A stretch of 64,000 nucleotides of DNA from Marinobacter sp. ATCH36 (GTDB lineage Bacteria; Pseudomonadota; Gammaproteobacteria; Pseudomonadales; Oleiphilaceae): the NCBI RefSeq assembly GCF_023555055.1, contig NZ_JAMJPL010000004.1, positions 248,001 to 312,000 on the forward strand, written 5' to 3'. Positions 49,087 through 58,634 of this stretch are shown here, in pieces (the stretch's first letter is position 1; each line of letters opens with the position of its first letter). The notes under the pieces were generated by a model. The model was not told where the DNA came from and searched no databases. It was given only the letters and a program-made list of their open reading frames with translations. Made by a program: the position numbers and the translations under genes.

Positions 49087-50170
49087 CGTTCGTTATCTCC
49101 GCACTATTCTCCGTGTTTGTGCTGCCCTGCTTGCAGCGGTTCCCGGTATGTCTACGGCTCAGGATCGACTGCTTACCATTACCGACCCTGTGGCAAAGGA
49201 TGTTCTGATCCCTGAAAACCTGCCGCCCTCATTTTTTACCTTTTCTCCGGACGAATTCTGGGCCGAGCCCAACGATTCCTATTGGCTCAGGTTCAGCAAC
49301 TGGGTTCTGACTCAGGAACGCTCCCACAGCGATCGCGTTCAGGCGCTGGGTGAATGGGCGGACCGCACGCTTTCCGGCAGTACCCAGGCGTTGCCGGATA
49401 ATGAAAGTTATCTGCGCGTCGGTTTTGCCACCGAATCGGAATACGGCGACCCGGCCCAGTTTGATCCAGAAGCGCGGTTCCGGCTGGATATTCCGACGAC
49501 TGAGGAAAAACTGCGGCTGGTTATCGAGAGTGAAAGTGATGAGCTTATCCCCCTTTCCGAGCGGCGGCGGAGTCGACAGCTTACCGAGGATGAGCGGACC
49601 GATACCCAGGCCACCGGTGCGTTTCGCTTTCTCTCGACTGTCGGCGATGCGATCAATCTGAGTAATGATTTGGGTGTGCGCCTGCGTTTGCCGCCTGATG
49701 CGTTCTGGCGGGCGAAAGCGGAAAAGAGCTGGCAGCCGGGGGAAGACTGGAGGCTGGCGGTGGAGCAGCGAGTGTATTACTTTCACCAGGATGGCTGGGG
49801 CACGAGGTCGTGGTTTGGTGCCGGGCGGAGCCTGGGCAATGGTTGGAATACGCTGATTTCGTCGGAGGTGGAGTGGGTTCACGATGAGCGTAAATTCGAG
49901 CTTTCCCAGACGGCGAATTTTTACAAGCGGCTGAATAACCGGTCTACCATCAATCCTCGGGTGGGTGTTCTGGGTGAGAGTCAGCCTAGTTGGCGGCCTA
50001 CGTCGTATTTTACGGATGTGACTTATCGGTATCGGTTGCACAGTGACTGGTTGTATGGGGAAATCATTCCGGCGTTGGAGTTTCCGCGGGATGAGAGTTT
50101 CAAGGATCGGGGGTCGTTGGTTTTGCGGATAGAGTTGTATTTTTCTGGCAGTATTGAGAGGCCCTATTAA
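49076..50170 (+). CDS. Predicted outer-membrane beta-barrel protein, unknown function
   Basis: About 364 residues with a signal peptide (RTILRVCAALLAAVPGMSTA). There follows a stretch of strands alternating polar and hydrophobic residues and a typical last strand ending in LRIELYFSGSIERPY with an aromatic final residue. No family name is certain. A TTG start at 49076 places the signal peptide correctly and overlaps coaE by 11 bases; TTG 49031 would overlap by 56. No ATG lies in frame. Position after coaE suggests read-through transcription. Confidence 0.6.
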   Translation: MTADVRYLRTILRVCAALLAAVPGMSTAQDRLLTITDPVAKDVLIPENLPPSFFTFSPDEFWAEPNDSYWLRFSNWVLTQERSHSDRVQALGEWADRTLSGSTQALPDNESYLRVGFATESEYGDPAQFDPEARFRLDIPTTEEKLRLVIESESDELIPLSERRRSRQLTEDERTDTQATGAFRFLSTVGDAINLSNDLGVRLRLPPDAFWRAKAEKSWQPGEDWRLAVEQRVYYFHQDGWGTRSWFGAGRSLGNGWNTLISSEVEWVHDERKFELSQTANFYKRLNNRSTINPRVGVLGESQPSWRPTSYFTDVTYRYRLHSDWLYGEIIPALEFPRDESFKDRGSLVLRIELYFSGSIERPY

Positions 50171-50219
50171 GGTGCTACTCATCAAATTCTGTGCTTTCTG
50201 GCCGAGCTTCAACCGATGT

Positions 50220-50299
50220 GCCCTTCCAAAACACGCTACGAGCACATCCATGTGCGCTTGACTTCGGCCGTCCTTGGCCGAAGACAGTTTTGGAAGGGC
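50220..50299. repeat. Branched palindromic repeat element
   Basis: Outer arms GCCCTTCCAAAAC and GTTTTGGAAGGGC (13 of 13) enclose two inner hairpins: GCACAT-CC-ATGTGC (50242-50255) and CTTCGGCC-GTCCTT-GGCCGAAG (50262-50283). The whole is an 80-base cloverleaf-like structure between two plus-strand genes. It may be a MITE-like repeat or a terminator. Confidence 0.8.
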
Positions 50300-50346
50300 T
50301 CACCGCCTGAATCTCTAACTCGAGTTACCTAAAGCTTCTTACTTTT

Positions 50347-51093
50347 ATGAGCCGTCATCTTTCTCGTCCTGCCAATGAGGCGTTAACGCTTACGCCGATT
50401 GCCCTTACCCGCTCATGTTTTCGGGACAAGTTCGGGGTGCCCCGCCAGCCGGGGTTGACCCGTTTTGCCCATGCCGATCTGGTGATTCAACCGCCGTTTG
50501 ATCGGGAGGATGCGTTTCGGGGCCTGGAGTCGGCGAGTCATTTGTGGTTGACGTTTCAGTTTCATGAGGCGGTTAGGGCCGAGTGGCGGCCGGTGGTTCG
50601 GCCGCCGCGGTTGGGGGGAAATAAGAAGATCGGGGTGTTTGCCAGTCGGTCGCCGTTTCGGCCGAACAGTCTGGGGCTTTCGGTGGTGCGGAATGAGGGG
50701 CTTTGTCGCGATGATGGCGGGCGGTTGGTGTTGCGGGTTGGTGATCATGATCTGATTGACGGTACGCCAATTCTGGATATAAAGCCGTATCTGCCGTTTG
50801 CGGATTCGGTGCCGGAGGCGTCGCTGGGGTGGGCGGATTCGGCGCCTACGGAGCGACTGCCGGTGGTGTTTCTGGATGAGGCAGAGCAGCAGCTTGCGGG
50901 ATTGCCGGCGGTTGAATATCCGGATCTGCGGGGGTTGATTGAGGATGTGGTGAGTTACGATCCAAGGCCTTCGTTCCGGCGGGGTCGGGATGAGGAGCGG
51001 ATCTATGGGGCGCATTTCTATGATCTGAATGTGCGTTTCCGGTTTGTCCATAACGAATCACAGGAGCGTGTCGAAGTGCTAACCGTCTGTTAA
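50347..51093 (+). CDS. trmO: tRNA (t6A37) methyltransferase TrmO
   Basis: A 248-residue TrmO/TsaA-family enzyme that N6-methylates t6A at position 37 of threonine tRNAs. Motifs: TPIALTRSCFRDKFGVPRQP, LESASHLWLTFQFHEA, RPPRLGGNKKIGVFASRSPF with RPNSLGLSVV (the SAM-binding RSPxRPN), and DGTPILDIKPYLPFAD. The C-terminal region is also as expected. No operon partner; a gap of about 175 bases with a structured repeat precedes it. Confidence 0.93.
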   Translation: MSRHLSRPANEALTLTPIALTRSCFRDKFGVPRQPGLTRFAHADLVIQPPFDREDAFRGLESASHLWLTFQFHEAVRAEWRPVVRPPRLGGNKKIGVFASRSPFRPNSLGLSVVRNEGLCRDDGGRLVLRVGDHDLIDGTPILDIKPYLPFADSVPEASLGWADSAPTERLPVVFLDEAEQQLAGLPAVEYPDLRGLIEDVVSYDPRPSFRRGRDEERIYGAHFYDLNVRFRFVHNESQERVEVLTVC

Positions 51094-51130
51094 ACTGCAA
51101 GTCGGTTATTTTATCGACACGACACAGGGA

Positions 51131-53491
51131 ATGCGTGCCTTGCCTCCGATCCGGTTATTCAAACGAATAGGTGTACGGCCACTGGCTGCCAGGCTGTTGG
51201 TTTATGTGCTGTTGTTCAGTCTGATCCTGTCGCTGGCGGCAACGGGTGTGCAGATGATTGGCGAGCTCGACCGCCGTACGGAGGAGCTTCGCAGCACTCA
51301 GGAGCGTGCGGCAGAGCTTGTTTCCGGTGCGATGAGCAACAATCTGTGGCTGATGAATTACAGTGAGGTGGCCAACAGTCTGGACGACATGCGGGCCATT
51401 CCGGTGATTCAGCACGCCCGGGTGATCACCGCCGCGGGTGAGGAATTCAGTACCGGCACCTACCCGGAGGGCCGGGTGATCTCCGAGTCTTTCCCTCTGG
51501 TGTTTAACCGCGCGTCTCTCGATAACCCGGAAGCCATGGGTACGCTTACGGTAACCTCGTCCGTGGAGACGGTTTACAACGAGCTGATGGAACGCGCGTT
51601 GCTGACGCTGTTGTTCCAGTCGATGATTGTGATGCTGGGTACGCTGGGGCTGCTGATTATTGTTCGGCTCACTTTGTCGCGGCACCTGGAGACCATTGCT
51701 GATTATGCCGCGCGGCTGAATCTGGATGCGTTGATTGAGCCACTGCGGCTGCGCCGCAACCCCCCAAAGCGTGGGGATGAGCTTAGCGAGCTGGAGCAGG
51801 CCCTGAACACCATGCGCCTGCAATTGCTGGAGGATACCCGTTCCCTGCGCCAGACATCGATTCAGTCCCAGGATGAACGGGACGAAGCGGTGCGGGCCAA
51901 CCACGCCAAGAACCAGTTCCTGGCCAATGTCAGCCATGAATTGCGGATTCCGCTGCAATCCGTTCTGGGTTACGCCAACCTGCTTTCCGACACTCCGCTG
52001 GACCAGGACCAGCGCGAGTATGTTCATACCCTGCTGAATGCCTCCGAGAGCCTGTCGTCCATCATCAATGACCTGCTGGATATTTCCAGCATGGAGGCCG
52101 GCAAGCTGGTGCTGGAGGACATCCCCTTCGATCTGCGGGACACCCTGAATGATCTGGTGCACATGCTGGGCGCCCGGGCCCGTGAAAAAGGCCTGGCCCT
52201 GGAATTGCGCATTGACGAGAACCTGCCCTGGGCACTGAGGGGCGATCCGGTGCGGCTGCGGCAGATTCTGTTGAATCTGACGTCCAATGCCATCAAGTTT
52301 ACGGACTCCGGCCACGTGCTGATCAGCATTGAGGTGCTGGGCCGCCGCGACGACAACGTGCGGCTAAGGGTGGCGGTTGAGGATACCGGGGTCGGTATCA
52401 ACCCGGAGGACGTTCCGCTGGTGTATGAGCCTTATGTTCAGCTGGGCCAGCGTTTCCAGCGCCAGCTGCCCGGGGCGGGCCTGGGGCTGACGATCTGCCG
52501 CCAGCTGGTTCATCTGATGAGCGGTTCTCTGGCCCTGGAGAGCAAGCCGGGGGACGGCTCCACCTTCTGGATGGAGCTGACGTTGCCGGTCGCCGCCGAG
52601 AGTGCCTCCCGTAGCCGGCCGGATACCAGCATGATCCGCGGCAAGCGCATTCTGGTGGTGGACTCCTATGAGCTGTCCCGCAAGATTACCCTGGAGATGC
52701 TGTCACGGCACGAGCTGGACATTGAAGCGGTTAAATCCGCCGGGGAAGCACTGACGTCCCTGCGCCTGGCCTCCGATAACCTCGAACCCTTTGATGCCAT
52801 TGCGCTGGATGGGTTTGTGCCGGATATGGACAGCGATTTGCTGTGCCGCCAGATTCGCAGCAATCCGGAGTGGGGCCACACCCGGCTGCTGATTCTGTCG
52901 TCCAACCCCCAGCGCGGCGACGCGGAGCACTTCCGCCAGGCAGGAGCCGATGCGTTCCTGAGCAAGTCCCTGCGGGAATCCTGCCTGACACCGATCCTGC
53001 ATCAACTGTTTGCGGATGCGGCCAAAGACGATCGCCGTTTCCTGACCCGTTTCTCCCTGCAGGCCGTCAGTGACAACACCCGCCGCCGGGAGCTGCCCTG
53101 TGGCCGCATGAAGGTTCTTTTGGTGGAGGACAACCCGGTTAACCGCACGCTCTCGCGCCGGCTGCTGGAAAAACTCGGCTGTGATGTGATGACAGCCAAT
53201 GACGGCGAAGCGGCCACCAGCCTGTGGCAATGGCATCCCTTCGACCTGATTTTTATGGACTGCATCATGCCCCGGGTAGACGGCTTTGAAGCTACAAGGC
53301 GCCTGCGCCGGTGGGAGAAGGACCACAATCGCAGCCCCGTTCCGGTGGTGGCTTTGACAGCCAGCGCCATGGAAAAGGACGAGGAACGCTGCCGTGAAGC
53401 CGGCATGGATTCCTTTGTTGCCAAGCCTGTCAATATTGAAATGCTGCGGGCGGTTCTGGAACAATACTGCAAGGCGTCCGCATCCACCTGA
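51131..53491 (+). CDS. Hybrid sensor histidine kinase with two receiver domains
   Basis: A 786-residue membrane sensor. Two membrane helices (about 21-43 and 156-180) bound a periplasmic sensor loop of about 110 residues. HAMP-like residues follow, then HisKA with the phospho-acceptor His269 (LANVSHELRIPLQSVLGY) and HATPase motifs LTSNAIKFTD, EDTGVGI and GAGLGLTICRQ. The first receiver (starting KRILVVDSY) has DAIALDGFVPDMD but differs from consensus. The second (VLLVEDNPVNR, FMDCIMPRVDG and ALTASAM, then AKP) looks fully active. It has no Hpt domain and no separate regulator in the window, so its output is unknown. Similar to GacS/BarA-type kinases in architecture. Confidence 0.9.
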   Translation: MRALPPIRLFKRIGVRPLAARLLVYVLLFSLILSLAATGVQMIGELDRRTEELRSTQERAAELVSGAMSNNLWLMNYSEVANSLDDMRAIPVIQHARVITAAGEEFSTGTYPEGRVISESFPLVFNRASLDNPEAMGTLTVTSSVETVYNELMERALLTLLFQSMIVMLGTLGLLIIVRLTLSRHLETIADYAARLNLDALIEPLRLRRNPPKRGDELSELEQALNTMRLQLLEDTRSLRQTSIQSQDERDEAVRANHAKNQFLANVSHELRIPLQSVLGYANLLSDTPLDQDQREYVHTLLNASESLSSIINDLLDISSMEAGKLVLEDIPFDLRDTLNDLVHMLGARAREKGLALELRIDENLPWALRGDPVRLRQILLNLTSNAIKFTDSGHVLISIEVLGRRDDNVRLRVAVEDTGVGINPEDVPLVYEPYVQLGQRFQRQLPGAGLGLTICRQLVHLMSGSLALESKPGDGSTFWMELTLPVAAESASRSRPDTSMIRGKRILVVDSYELSRKITLEMLSRHELDIEAVKSAGEALTSLRLASDNLEPFDAIALDGFVPDMDSDLLCRQIRSNPEWGHTRLLILSSNPQRGDAEHFRQAGADAFLSKSLRESCLTPILHQLFADAAKDDRRFLTRFSLQAVSDNTRRRELPCGRMKVLLVEDNPVNRTLSRRLLEKLGCDVMTANDGEAATSLWQWHPFDLIFMDCIMPRVDGFEATRRLRRWEKDHNRSPVPVVALTASAMEKDEERCREAGMDSFVAKPVNIEMLRAVLEQYCKASAST

Positions 53492-53509
53492 ACATCTCCA
53501 AAGGCTGTC

Positions 53510-53698
53510 ATGAACGTAGAATGTCCCACCTGTAAGAAGTCCGTGGAATGGACCGAGAGCAATCCTTTTCGCCCTTTCTGCTCCGAACGCTGTAAGCTGA
53601 TCGATCTGGGCGCCTGGGCGAACGAGGAATACCGGGTGCCTGCCGAAAACGTCTCGCCAGACGATCTCGACCAGGGTGATGATACAACCAGCCACTAA
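53510..53698 (+). CDS. yacG: DNA gyrase inhibitor YacG
   Basis: A 62-residue zinc protein: [12 protein letters not shown] and [20 protein letters not shown] give the C-x2-C...C-x3-C site and the LGxW motif. YacG binds the gyrase B subunit and inhibits its ATPase in E. coli. It lies 18 bases after the kinase gene and may be co-transcribed. In many relatives yacG is next to coaE and pilD; here it is separated by four genes. Confidence 0.93.
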   Translation: MNVECPTCKKSVEWTESNPFRPFCSERCKLIDLGAWANEEYRVPAENVSPDDLDQGDDTTSH

Positions 53699-53816
53699 AA
53701 GCCCGTATTAACCGGCCCTTAACCCGTTTTAAGTTGAGCGCGCCGGGGCTGCCCGTTACCATTCAACCAAATCAATCCTGATCCGGTTACATTCAATCAA
53801 TAGAGAAGGTATAAGA

Positions 53817-54371
53817 ATGAAAGTGTCCCGTATTCCTTTTATCGTTCTGTCCCTTGCCGCAGCGCCGGTTTTTGCTGCCGATGCGGATCTGAGCCTGACC
53901 AACGACTCCGTAAAGGGCCAGGTGAATTTTTTCGAGACCAACTCTGATCTGCAGGTGGGCACTGGCTACACCTATCACGAAGGCAGCCGCCATATCGGCA
54001 ACGTGGATTTCCACGCCCAGGGCCGCACGGCGCTTGGCAACCTGCCTACCACAGCGGGCATTGGCGTTCGTGCCATCGGCTGGGATGACGACCGTGTAGA
54101 CGGCGGTGCGGTTGCCCTTGGCGGGTTCGCCACCGTGAACGTTCCCGACGTGCCGGGGCTGTCCTTCACCGGCGGGCTTCACTATGCACCGAGCATCCTG
54201 TCGTTCGGCGATTCCGACGACATGACCAGCCTGGAACTTCGGGGCAGCTACCGCGTGATCCGCAATGCCGAGCTCTTTGCCGGTTACCGCTACCTGAATA
54301 CCAACTTTGAGGGCCGCGGCGACCTCAACCTGGATGAAGGTGTTATGGCAGGCATGAAGATCTTCTTCTGA
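53817..54371 (+). CDS. YfaZ-like outer-membrane protein
   Basis: A 184-residue protein with a signal peptide (KVSRIPFIVLSLAAAPVFAA). It has the beta-barrel pattern of the YfaZ family: GTGYTYHEGSRHIGNVDFH, TTAGIGVRAIGWD, GLHYAPSILSFGDSDD and LFAGYRYLNTNFEG, ending MKIFF. The function of the family is unknown. A ribosome site AGAAGG precedes the ATG. It is expressed alone, judging from gaps on both sides. Confidence 0.85.
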   Translation: MKVSRIPFIVLSLAAAPVFAADADLSLTNDSVKGQVNFFETNSDLQVGTGYTYHEGSRHIGNVDFHAQGRTALGNLPTTAGIGVRAIGWDDDRVDGGAVALGGFATVNVPDVPGLSFTGGLHYAPSILSFGDSDDMTSLELRGSYRVIRNAELFAGYRYLNTNFEGRGDLNLDEGVMAGMKIFF

Positions 54372-54472
54372 TCGGCAGGGCTGCCACACCCGAAATCGTG
54401 CCCTGCCTCACTCTTTGCCTTGGTCCATCTTGATAGACTTTTCGCTCACGCTTCGGGAATGGTTTATCATGC

Positions 54473-56680
54473 ATGGACAACCTTTCAGGACAAACAACCA
54501 GGCGGGGCCTCTGGCTTCTTTCAGCGGCATCTGTATTCGCGCTCATCGCGGGTTGTGGTGGTGGTGATGATGCCATCGACGACGCAAGAGACCGCGACAA
54601 CAGCTTCCCACCAGCCAAGAACGCCAACGACGATTTCACCTCCGGCACCACGGGCGATTCCAGCAATGCCTCCGGGCTTGAACGTAACGAAGTGCGGGTG
54701 ACGATGGAAGTACCGACATCCGTTGCCCCGGACGGAGAGCCTACCCGCCGCAACCTCAGAATCATCGAGCCTGACACCATCACTGTCTACCGAACCGACC
54801 AGTCTCTCCGCGAGCTTGCCTCTGTAGACGCCCGTTCCCGCACGGAAAATTCCGGGCGCACCGTCATCGCCTTCAGGGGCGGCCTGCCCCTGGGCCCGGA
54901 CGTGATCATAGAAGCAAGCTACGGCAACACCCGGCTGCGGGCCCTGGCTGCCGATGCGGACCGGGATGTGAAGATCAACCCGTTCTCGGAATACCTGGTT
55001 GCCAATGCGCTTGGCTCTTACTCAGCCGATGAGTTCAACCGGGTCATGGACTGTGTGAACGATGCCGACAGCACCCTGTGCCTGAATAAATATGTGTGGC
55101 CCACCCTCGCCGACCAGGTTCACGATTTTGAAATTGATATCCCCGATAACCTGGGTGCCCGGGGGGCAATAACGCTGCTGGAAGAGCGGGGAGACTTTGC
55201 CCGCTATGTGTCGTCCATGACCGATCTGGCGCTGCTGGGGGAGGAGTCTACCGGCAGGATCGAAGCCAGCTCCGCGGATTATCACTCAGTATTCTGGGGC
55301 GTGGAGCTGGGCCAGACCTTCCGGGAATCCAGTCTTGCCGGTTCCGGCCAGTGGGGCGTTCGCCTGGCACGTGAAGAGACAGTCACCGACCAGAACGGCA
55401 CCGGTTATGTCTACCCGGGCCTGACGCTGACGTCCTTCGATGCCTTCAATATCAAGGTAACCTCCCTGGCTAGTGATATACCCTATGACCGCAAAACACT
55501 GGTGCATAGAAGCGACAACGAATTTTTCAACCGTACAGACTGGGACCGGAATACCCATTCCTCGTCTCCGGGGGCCGCAACCCTGGAAGACGATATCCGC
55601 CTTCTGGCCGGTCGCGCGCTGTTCCAGAGCATCACCGGCCGCAGCAGCTCGGAAATCATTGGCTGGACCCGCAATCCTTATCATCTGGACGCCTATGTGG
55701 GCGGTGGCAGCGAACAGCCTGACCGTTTTCTCAGTGGATATTTCACCGCCGGAAAGGCCATCGAGCTGCGTTCCGAGGGCGGTGAACTGAAGCGGGAACG
55801 TACCCTGGAGGACCATTATCTCTCGGTGTTTGAACTGAATCTGCTGCGGCAAGAAGGATTTGACAGGCAGCAGGCACTGAACGGGAAGAGCTACAACCTG
55901 GTTTACCTGGCCATCCGCATAGGCGACGAAAACCAACCCATGGTGGTAGAAAGCGGAGTCGGAGACTGGCAGATCAACGGCCAGACCGTCACCCAGGCGG
56001 CGACAACCACCGCGCTTCACAGAGGCAACACCGGAACCGTATCCGTCTCCCCCGGAACCCGCAACGCCAGTTGGGTGATCAGTGAGCGACGGTCGCGGGT
56101 CTGGGATCCCAACGATGGCAACCGTATTGTCAGCAACGGCCGCCTGAACCTTGACACAAACGCCGCCCCCGACCTGGATGAGACGCCCGACATTGCCATT
56201 GGCGCCGCCACCCCGGATGGCACGCTGCTGGGCTTCAATCTGGACACCAACGCCATCGGTGACGGCCTGATGGTGGCCGCGGAGCAAGCCGAAACCGCGC
56301 CGCCCACAAGCGGACAGTACCGGCTTCAGGGCGCAACCCTTGGCCTGTCACAGGGCCGCAACAGACTGGCGCATTTCGATAACGCCCTGCTGGTGATCGA
56401 ATCGTCAGGCAGTGCGCGCCTGGAAGGCCGGCGGCTGGACACTGTTCACCGGGTGGATGCCGAAACCGTATCCGCCCCGATAGCCCGGGAACCAGAGGAC
56501 GTTGCCCTCACCTATAGTGCGAGCAACGATGGGACGGCAACATTCACCAACACGGATAGCACTCTGACAATGAACGGATTCTTCACCAACGACCAGAACC
56601 AGTTTTTCCTGCAAATCAGAGACACCCAGGGCAATGAAGAAGTACTGGGCCTGGTAATGGCCACGCGCCTGCCGGACTGA
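54473..56680 (+). CDS. Large predicted lipoprotein, function unknown
   Basis: A 735-residue protein with a lipobox (ASVFALIAGCGGG) after a short basic N-terminus. A low-complexity acidic linker (DDAIDDARDRD) follows the cysteine. The bulk has no clear domain: it is rich in beta-like and polar segments, for instance VTMEVPTSVAPDGEPTRRNL and the late LTYSASNDGTATFTNTDSTL. An Asp at +4 rather than +2 of the mature protein gives no clear inner-membrane retention signal, so the outer membrane is likely. No neighbour suggests a role. Confidence 0.75.
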   Translation: MDNLSGQTTRRGLWLLSAASVFALIAGCGGGDDAIDDARDRDNSFPPAKNANDDFTSGTTGDSSNASGLERNEVRVTMEVPTSVAPDGEPTRRNLRIIEPDTITVYRTDQSLRELASVDARSRTENSGRTVIAFRGGLPLGPDVIIEASYGNTRLRALAADADRDVKINPFSEYLVANALGSYSADEFNRVMDCVNDADSTLCLNKYVWPTLADQVHDFEIDIPDNLGARGAITLLEERGDFARYVSSMTDLALLGEESTGRIEASSADYHSVFWGVELGQTFRESSLAGSGQWGVRLAREETVTDQNGTGYVYPGLTLTSFDAFNIKVTSLASDIPYDRKTLVHRSDNEFFNRTDWDRNTHSSSPGAATLEDDIRLLAGRALFQSITGRSSSEIIGWTRNPYHLDAYVGGGSEQPDRFLSGYFTAGKAIELRSEGGELKRERTLEDHYLSVFELNLLRQEGFDRQQALNGKSYNLVYLAIRIGDENQPMVVESGVGDWQINGQTVTQAATTTALHRGNTGTVSVSPGTRNASWVISERRSRVWDPNDGNRIVSNGRLNLDTNAAPDLDETPDIAIGAATPDGTLLGFNLDTNAIGDGLMVAAEQAETAPPTSGQYRLQGATLGLSQGRNRLAHFDNALLVIESSGSARLEGRRLDTVHRVDAETVSAPIAREPEDVALTYSASNDGTATFTNTDSTLTMNGFFTNDQNQFFLQIRDTQGNEEVLGLVMATRLPD

Positions 56681-56758
56681 CTGGCACCAAACCGCCCGGG
56701 CGACGCGGCCGTATTACCTGTTATAATCGCTGTCATATCGATTACAACGAGAGGTTTT

Positions 56759-57685
56759 ATGTCTTCTGGTATTCGGGCGTTTTTGCTGATTTTTCCAATG
56801 GTGGTGTTTGGTTTCTGGGGAGCACTGCACACTCCGGATCCTGACCTTGACCGGGACACAGCTGAAACAGAGGACGTCGCGCTGGCCACCTTGCCACCGC
56901 TGCCCAGTTGGTCCAAAACTGACCTGCCGGATTTCTCCAACTACCGCGATACCACTGAGAAGAAGGCGGCGTTTTTCTCGTTTCTCTATCCACGCATTGT
57001 GCTGGCAAACGCCCGCATTCTGATTGAACGCGAGTACCTGCAAAGCCTATCTAGCAAGGACGAGCTCAGTCAATCCGAACTGACCTGGCTGAAAAAACAT
57101 GCGGAACGTTTGCGGGTGGATGAGGAACCGGGCAGCGCGGACATGTTCCGGCGGCTGGGGAATCGTCTCGATGTAATTCCACCGTCCCTTATTATGGCGC
57201 AGGCCGCCAACGAATCCGCCTGGGGCACCTCCCGCTTCGCCCGCCGGGGTAATAACCTGTTCGGCCAGTGGTGCTTTTCGAAAGGCTGTGGCCTGGTACC
57301 CCAAAGCCGCGTTGAGGGCGCCAGCCATGAGGTGGCCGATTTCGACTCACCGTATCTCTCGGTGCGCTCGTACATTCAGAACCTGAATCGTCACCCTGCC
57401 TACCAGAAACTTCGGGATGTCCGCCTTAACGCCCGCAACAGCGGCGATAATGCCACTGGTTCCAGCCTGGCTGCCGGCCTGCTTGATTACTCAGAGCGCG
57501 GCGAGGAATACGTGAAAGAAATCAGAAGCATGATCCGCTACAACAATCTGTCCTACTACGATGAGAAGTTCCTCAGTGTCCGGGATAGCAGCCAACAGGA
57601 ACTGCTGGCGCTGGCCTCGGCCCGAGAAGAAGAGGCGCTTTTGCGAGGCAGTAAAGCGGATGCCACCAACGACAGCGAAGGCTGA
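56759..57685 (+). CDS. Bax-like glucosaminidase-domain protein
   Basis: A 308-residue protein with an N-terminal membrane anchor or signal (IRAFLLIFPMVVFGFWGAL). A glucosaminidase domain of the Bax group follows: VIPPSLIMAQAANESAWGTS with the catalytic Glu, FARRGNNLFGQWCFSKGCGL, and SYIQNLNRHPAYQKLRDVR. These cut N-acetylglucosaminyl bonds in peptidoglycan. YVKEIRSMIRYNNLSYYD near the end is family-typical. A single-gene unit, 78 bases after the lipoprotein gene. Confidence 0.87.
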   Translation: MSSGIRAFLLIFPMVVFGFWGALHTPDPDLDRDTAETEDVALATLPPLPSWSKTDLPDFSNYRDTTEKKAAFFSFLYPRIVLANARILIEREYLQSLSSKDELSQSELTWLKKHAERLRVDEEPGSADMFRRLGNRLDVIPPSLIMAQAANESAWGTSRFARRGNNLFGQWCFSKGCGLVPQSRVEGASHEVADFDSPYLSVRSYIQNLNRHPAYQKLRDVRLNARNSGDNATGSSLAAGLLDYSERGEEYVKEIRSMIRYNNLSYYDEKFLSVRDSSQQELLALASAREEEALLRGSKADATNDSEG

Positions 57686-57734
57686 TTCAGCCACCCGATA
57701 ATCGTCGAGACTTGTATTCCGGAGATACCTGTCC

Positions 57735-58631
57735 ATGCTCAGTTTCTTGCCTGCACCAGTCAAAGGTGTGCTTGCAATCGTGCTTGTCCTGCTGAACACC
57801 CTGTGGCTTTTTCCGATTCTGATGGTCTTCGCGATTATCAAACTGGTGATTCCGGCTACCCCGATCCGAAAAGGCTGCACCATTGTTCTCAATCGCATTG
57901 CCTGGCTGTGGATCGGCTTCAACAATGTGCTGGCCGATGTGCTGCACGATATTGAATGGGACGTGCGCGGGGCCGAGGGCCTGAGCCGGGAGCACTGGTA
58001 TTTCGTGACCTGCAACCATCAGAGCTGGACTGACATTCCGGCCATTCAGCATGTGCTGAACAGCCGTATTCCACTGCTCAAGTTCTTCCTGAAGCAACAG
58101 TTGATCTGGGTGCCTTTTCTGGGTATTGCCTGGTGGGCGCTGGATTTTCCGTTCATGAAACGGCACACCAAGGAACAGATTGCCCGCCGACCGGAACTGA
58201 AAGGCCAGGATGTCGAAACCACCCGCGCGGCCTGCGAGAAGTTTCGTTATACCCCGGTGACCATCTTCAATTTCATGGAAGGCACCCGGCTGACGCCAGC
58301 GAAGCACAAGAGCCAGAATTCACCCTACCGGCATCTGCTTAAACCCCGTGCCGGTGGCACCGCCTTTGTGCTGGAGGCGATGGGCGAATCACTTCATACC
58401 ATGCTGGATGTGACGATCCTTTACCCGGAGGGCAAGAGCGGTATCTGGAGTTACCTGTGCGGGCGAGTGCAGAAAATTGTCATTGATATACGAACCCGGG
58501 AAATTCCACAGCGGTTTCTGGGCATGGACTACCAGAATGATCGCGACATCCGCGTTGATTTCCAGCGCTGGGTAAGCCAGCTCTGGGAAGAGAAGGACGC
58601 CCGGATCGAAGAGCTGAAACGGTCCGCCTGA
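57735..58631 (+). CDS. 1-acylglycerol-3-phosphate acyltransferase family protein (YihG-like)
   Basis: A 298-residue membrane acyltransferase of the PlsC fold. An N-terminal hydrophobic segment (LNTLWLFPILMVFAIIKLVI) is followed by CNHQSWTDIPAIQH, the HX4D catalytic motif, FLKQQLIWVPFLGIAWWALD, FNFMEGTRLTPAK (EGTR motif) and later VTILYPEGKSGIWS. The pattern is that of YihG/YihG-like enzymes active on lysophosphatidic acid. The stop lies 3 bases before the end of the convergent regulator gene. Confidence 0.88.
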   Translation: MLSFLPAPVKGVLAIVLVLLNTLWLFPILMVFAIIKLVIPATPIRKGCTIVLNRIAWLWIGFNNVLADVLHDIEWDVRGAEGLSREHWYFVTCNHQSWTDIPAIQHVLNSRIPLLKFFLKQQLIWVPFLGIAWWALDFPFMKRHTKEQIARRPELKGQDVETTRAACEKFRYTPVTIFNFMEGTRLTPAKHKSQNSPYRHLLKPRAGGTAFVLEAMGESLHTMLDVTILYPEGKSGIWSYLCGRVQKIVIDIRTREIPQRFLGMDYQNDRDIRVDFQRWVSQLWEEKDARIEELKRSA

Positions 58632-58634
58632 GCT

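Noticed and set aside
49229..50251. Long minus-strand frame opposite the predicted outer-membrane protein
   Set aside because: Residue composition (Arg, Pro, Gln, His rich) is that of an antisense shadow; the plus-strand frame has a signal peptide and barrel pattern.
52703..53695. Long minus-strand frame opposite the hybrid kinase
   Set aside because: It runs across the receiver domains and yacG, both clear plus-strand genes.
55286..56287. Long minus-strand frame opposite the large lipoprotein
   Set aside because: The plus-strand gene has a lipobox and spans the whole interval; the antisense frame has no start context.
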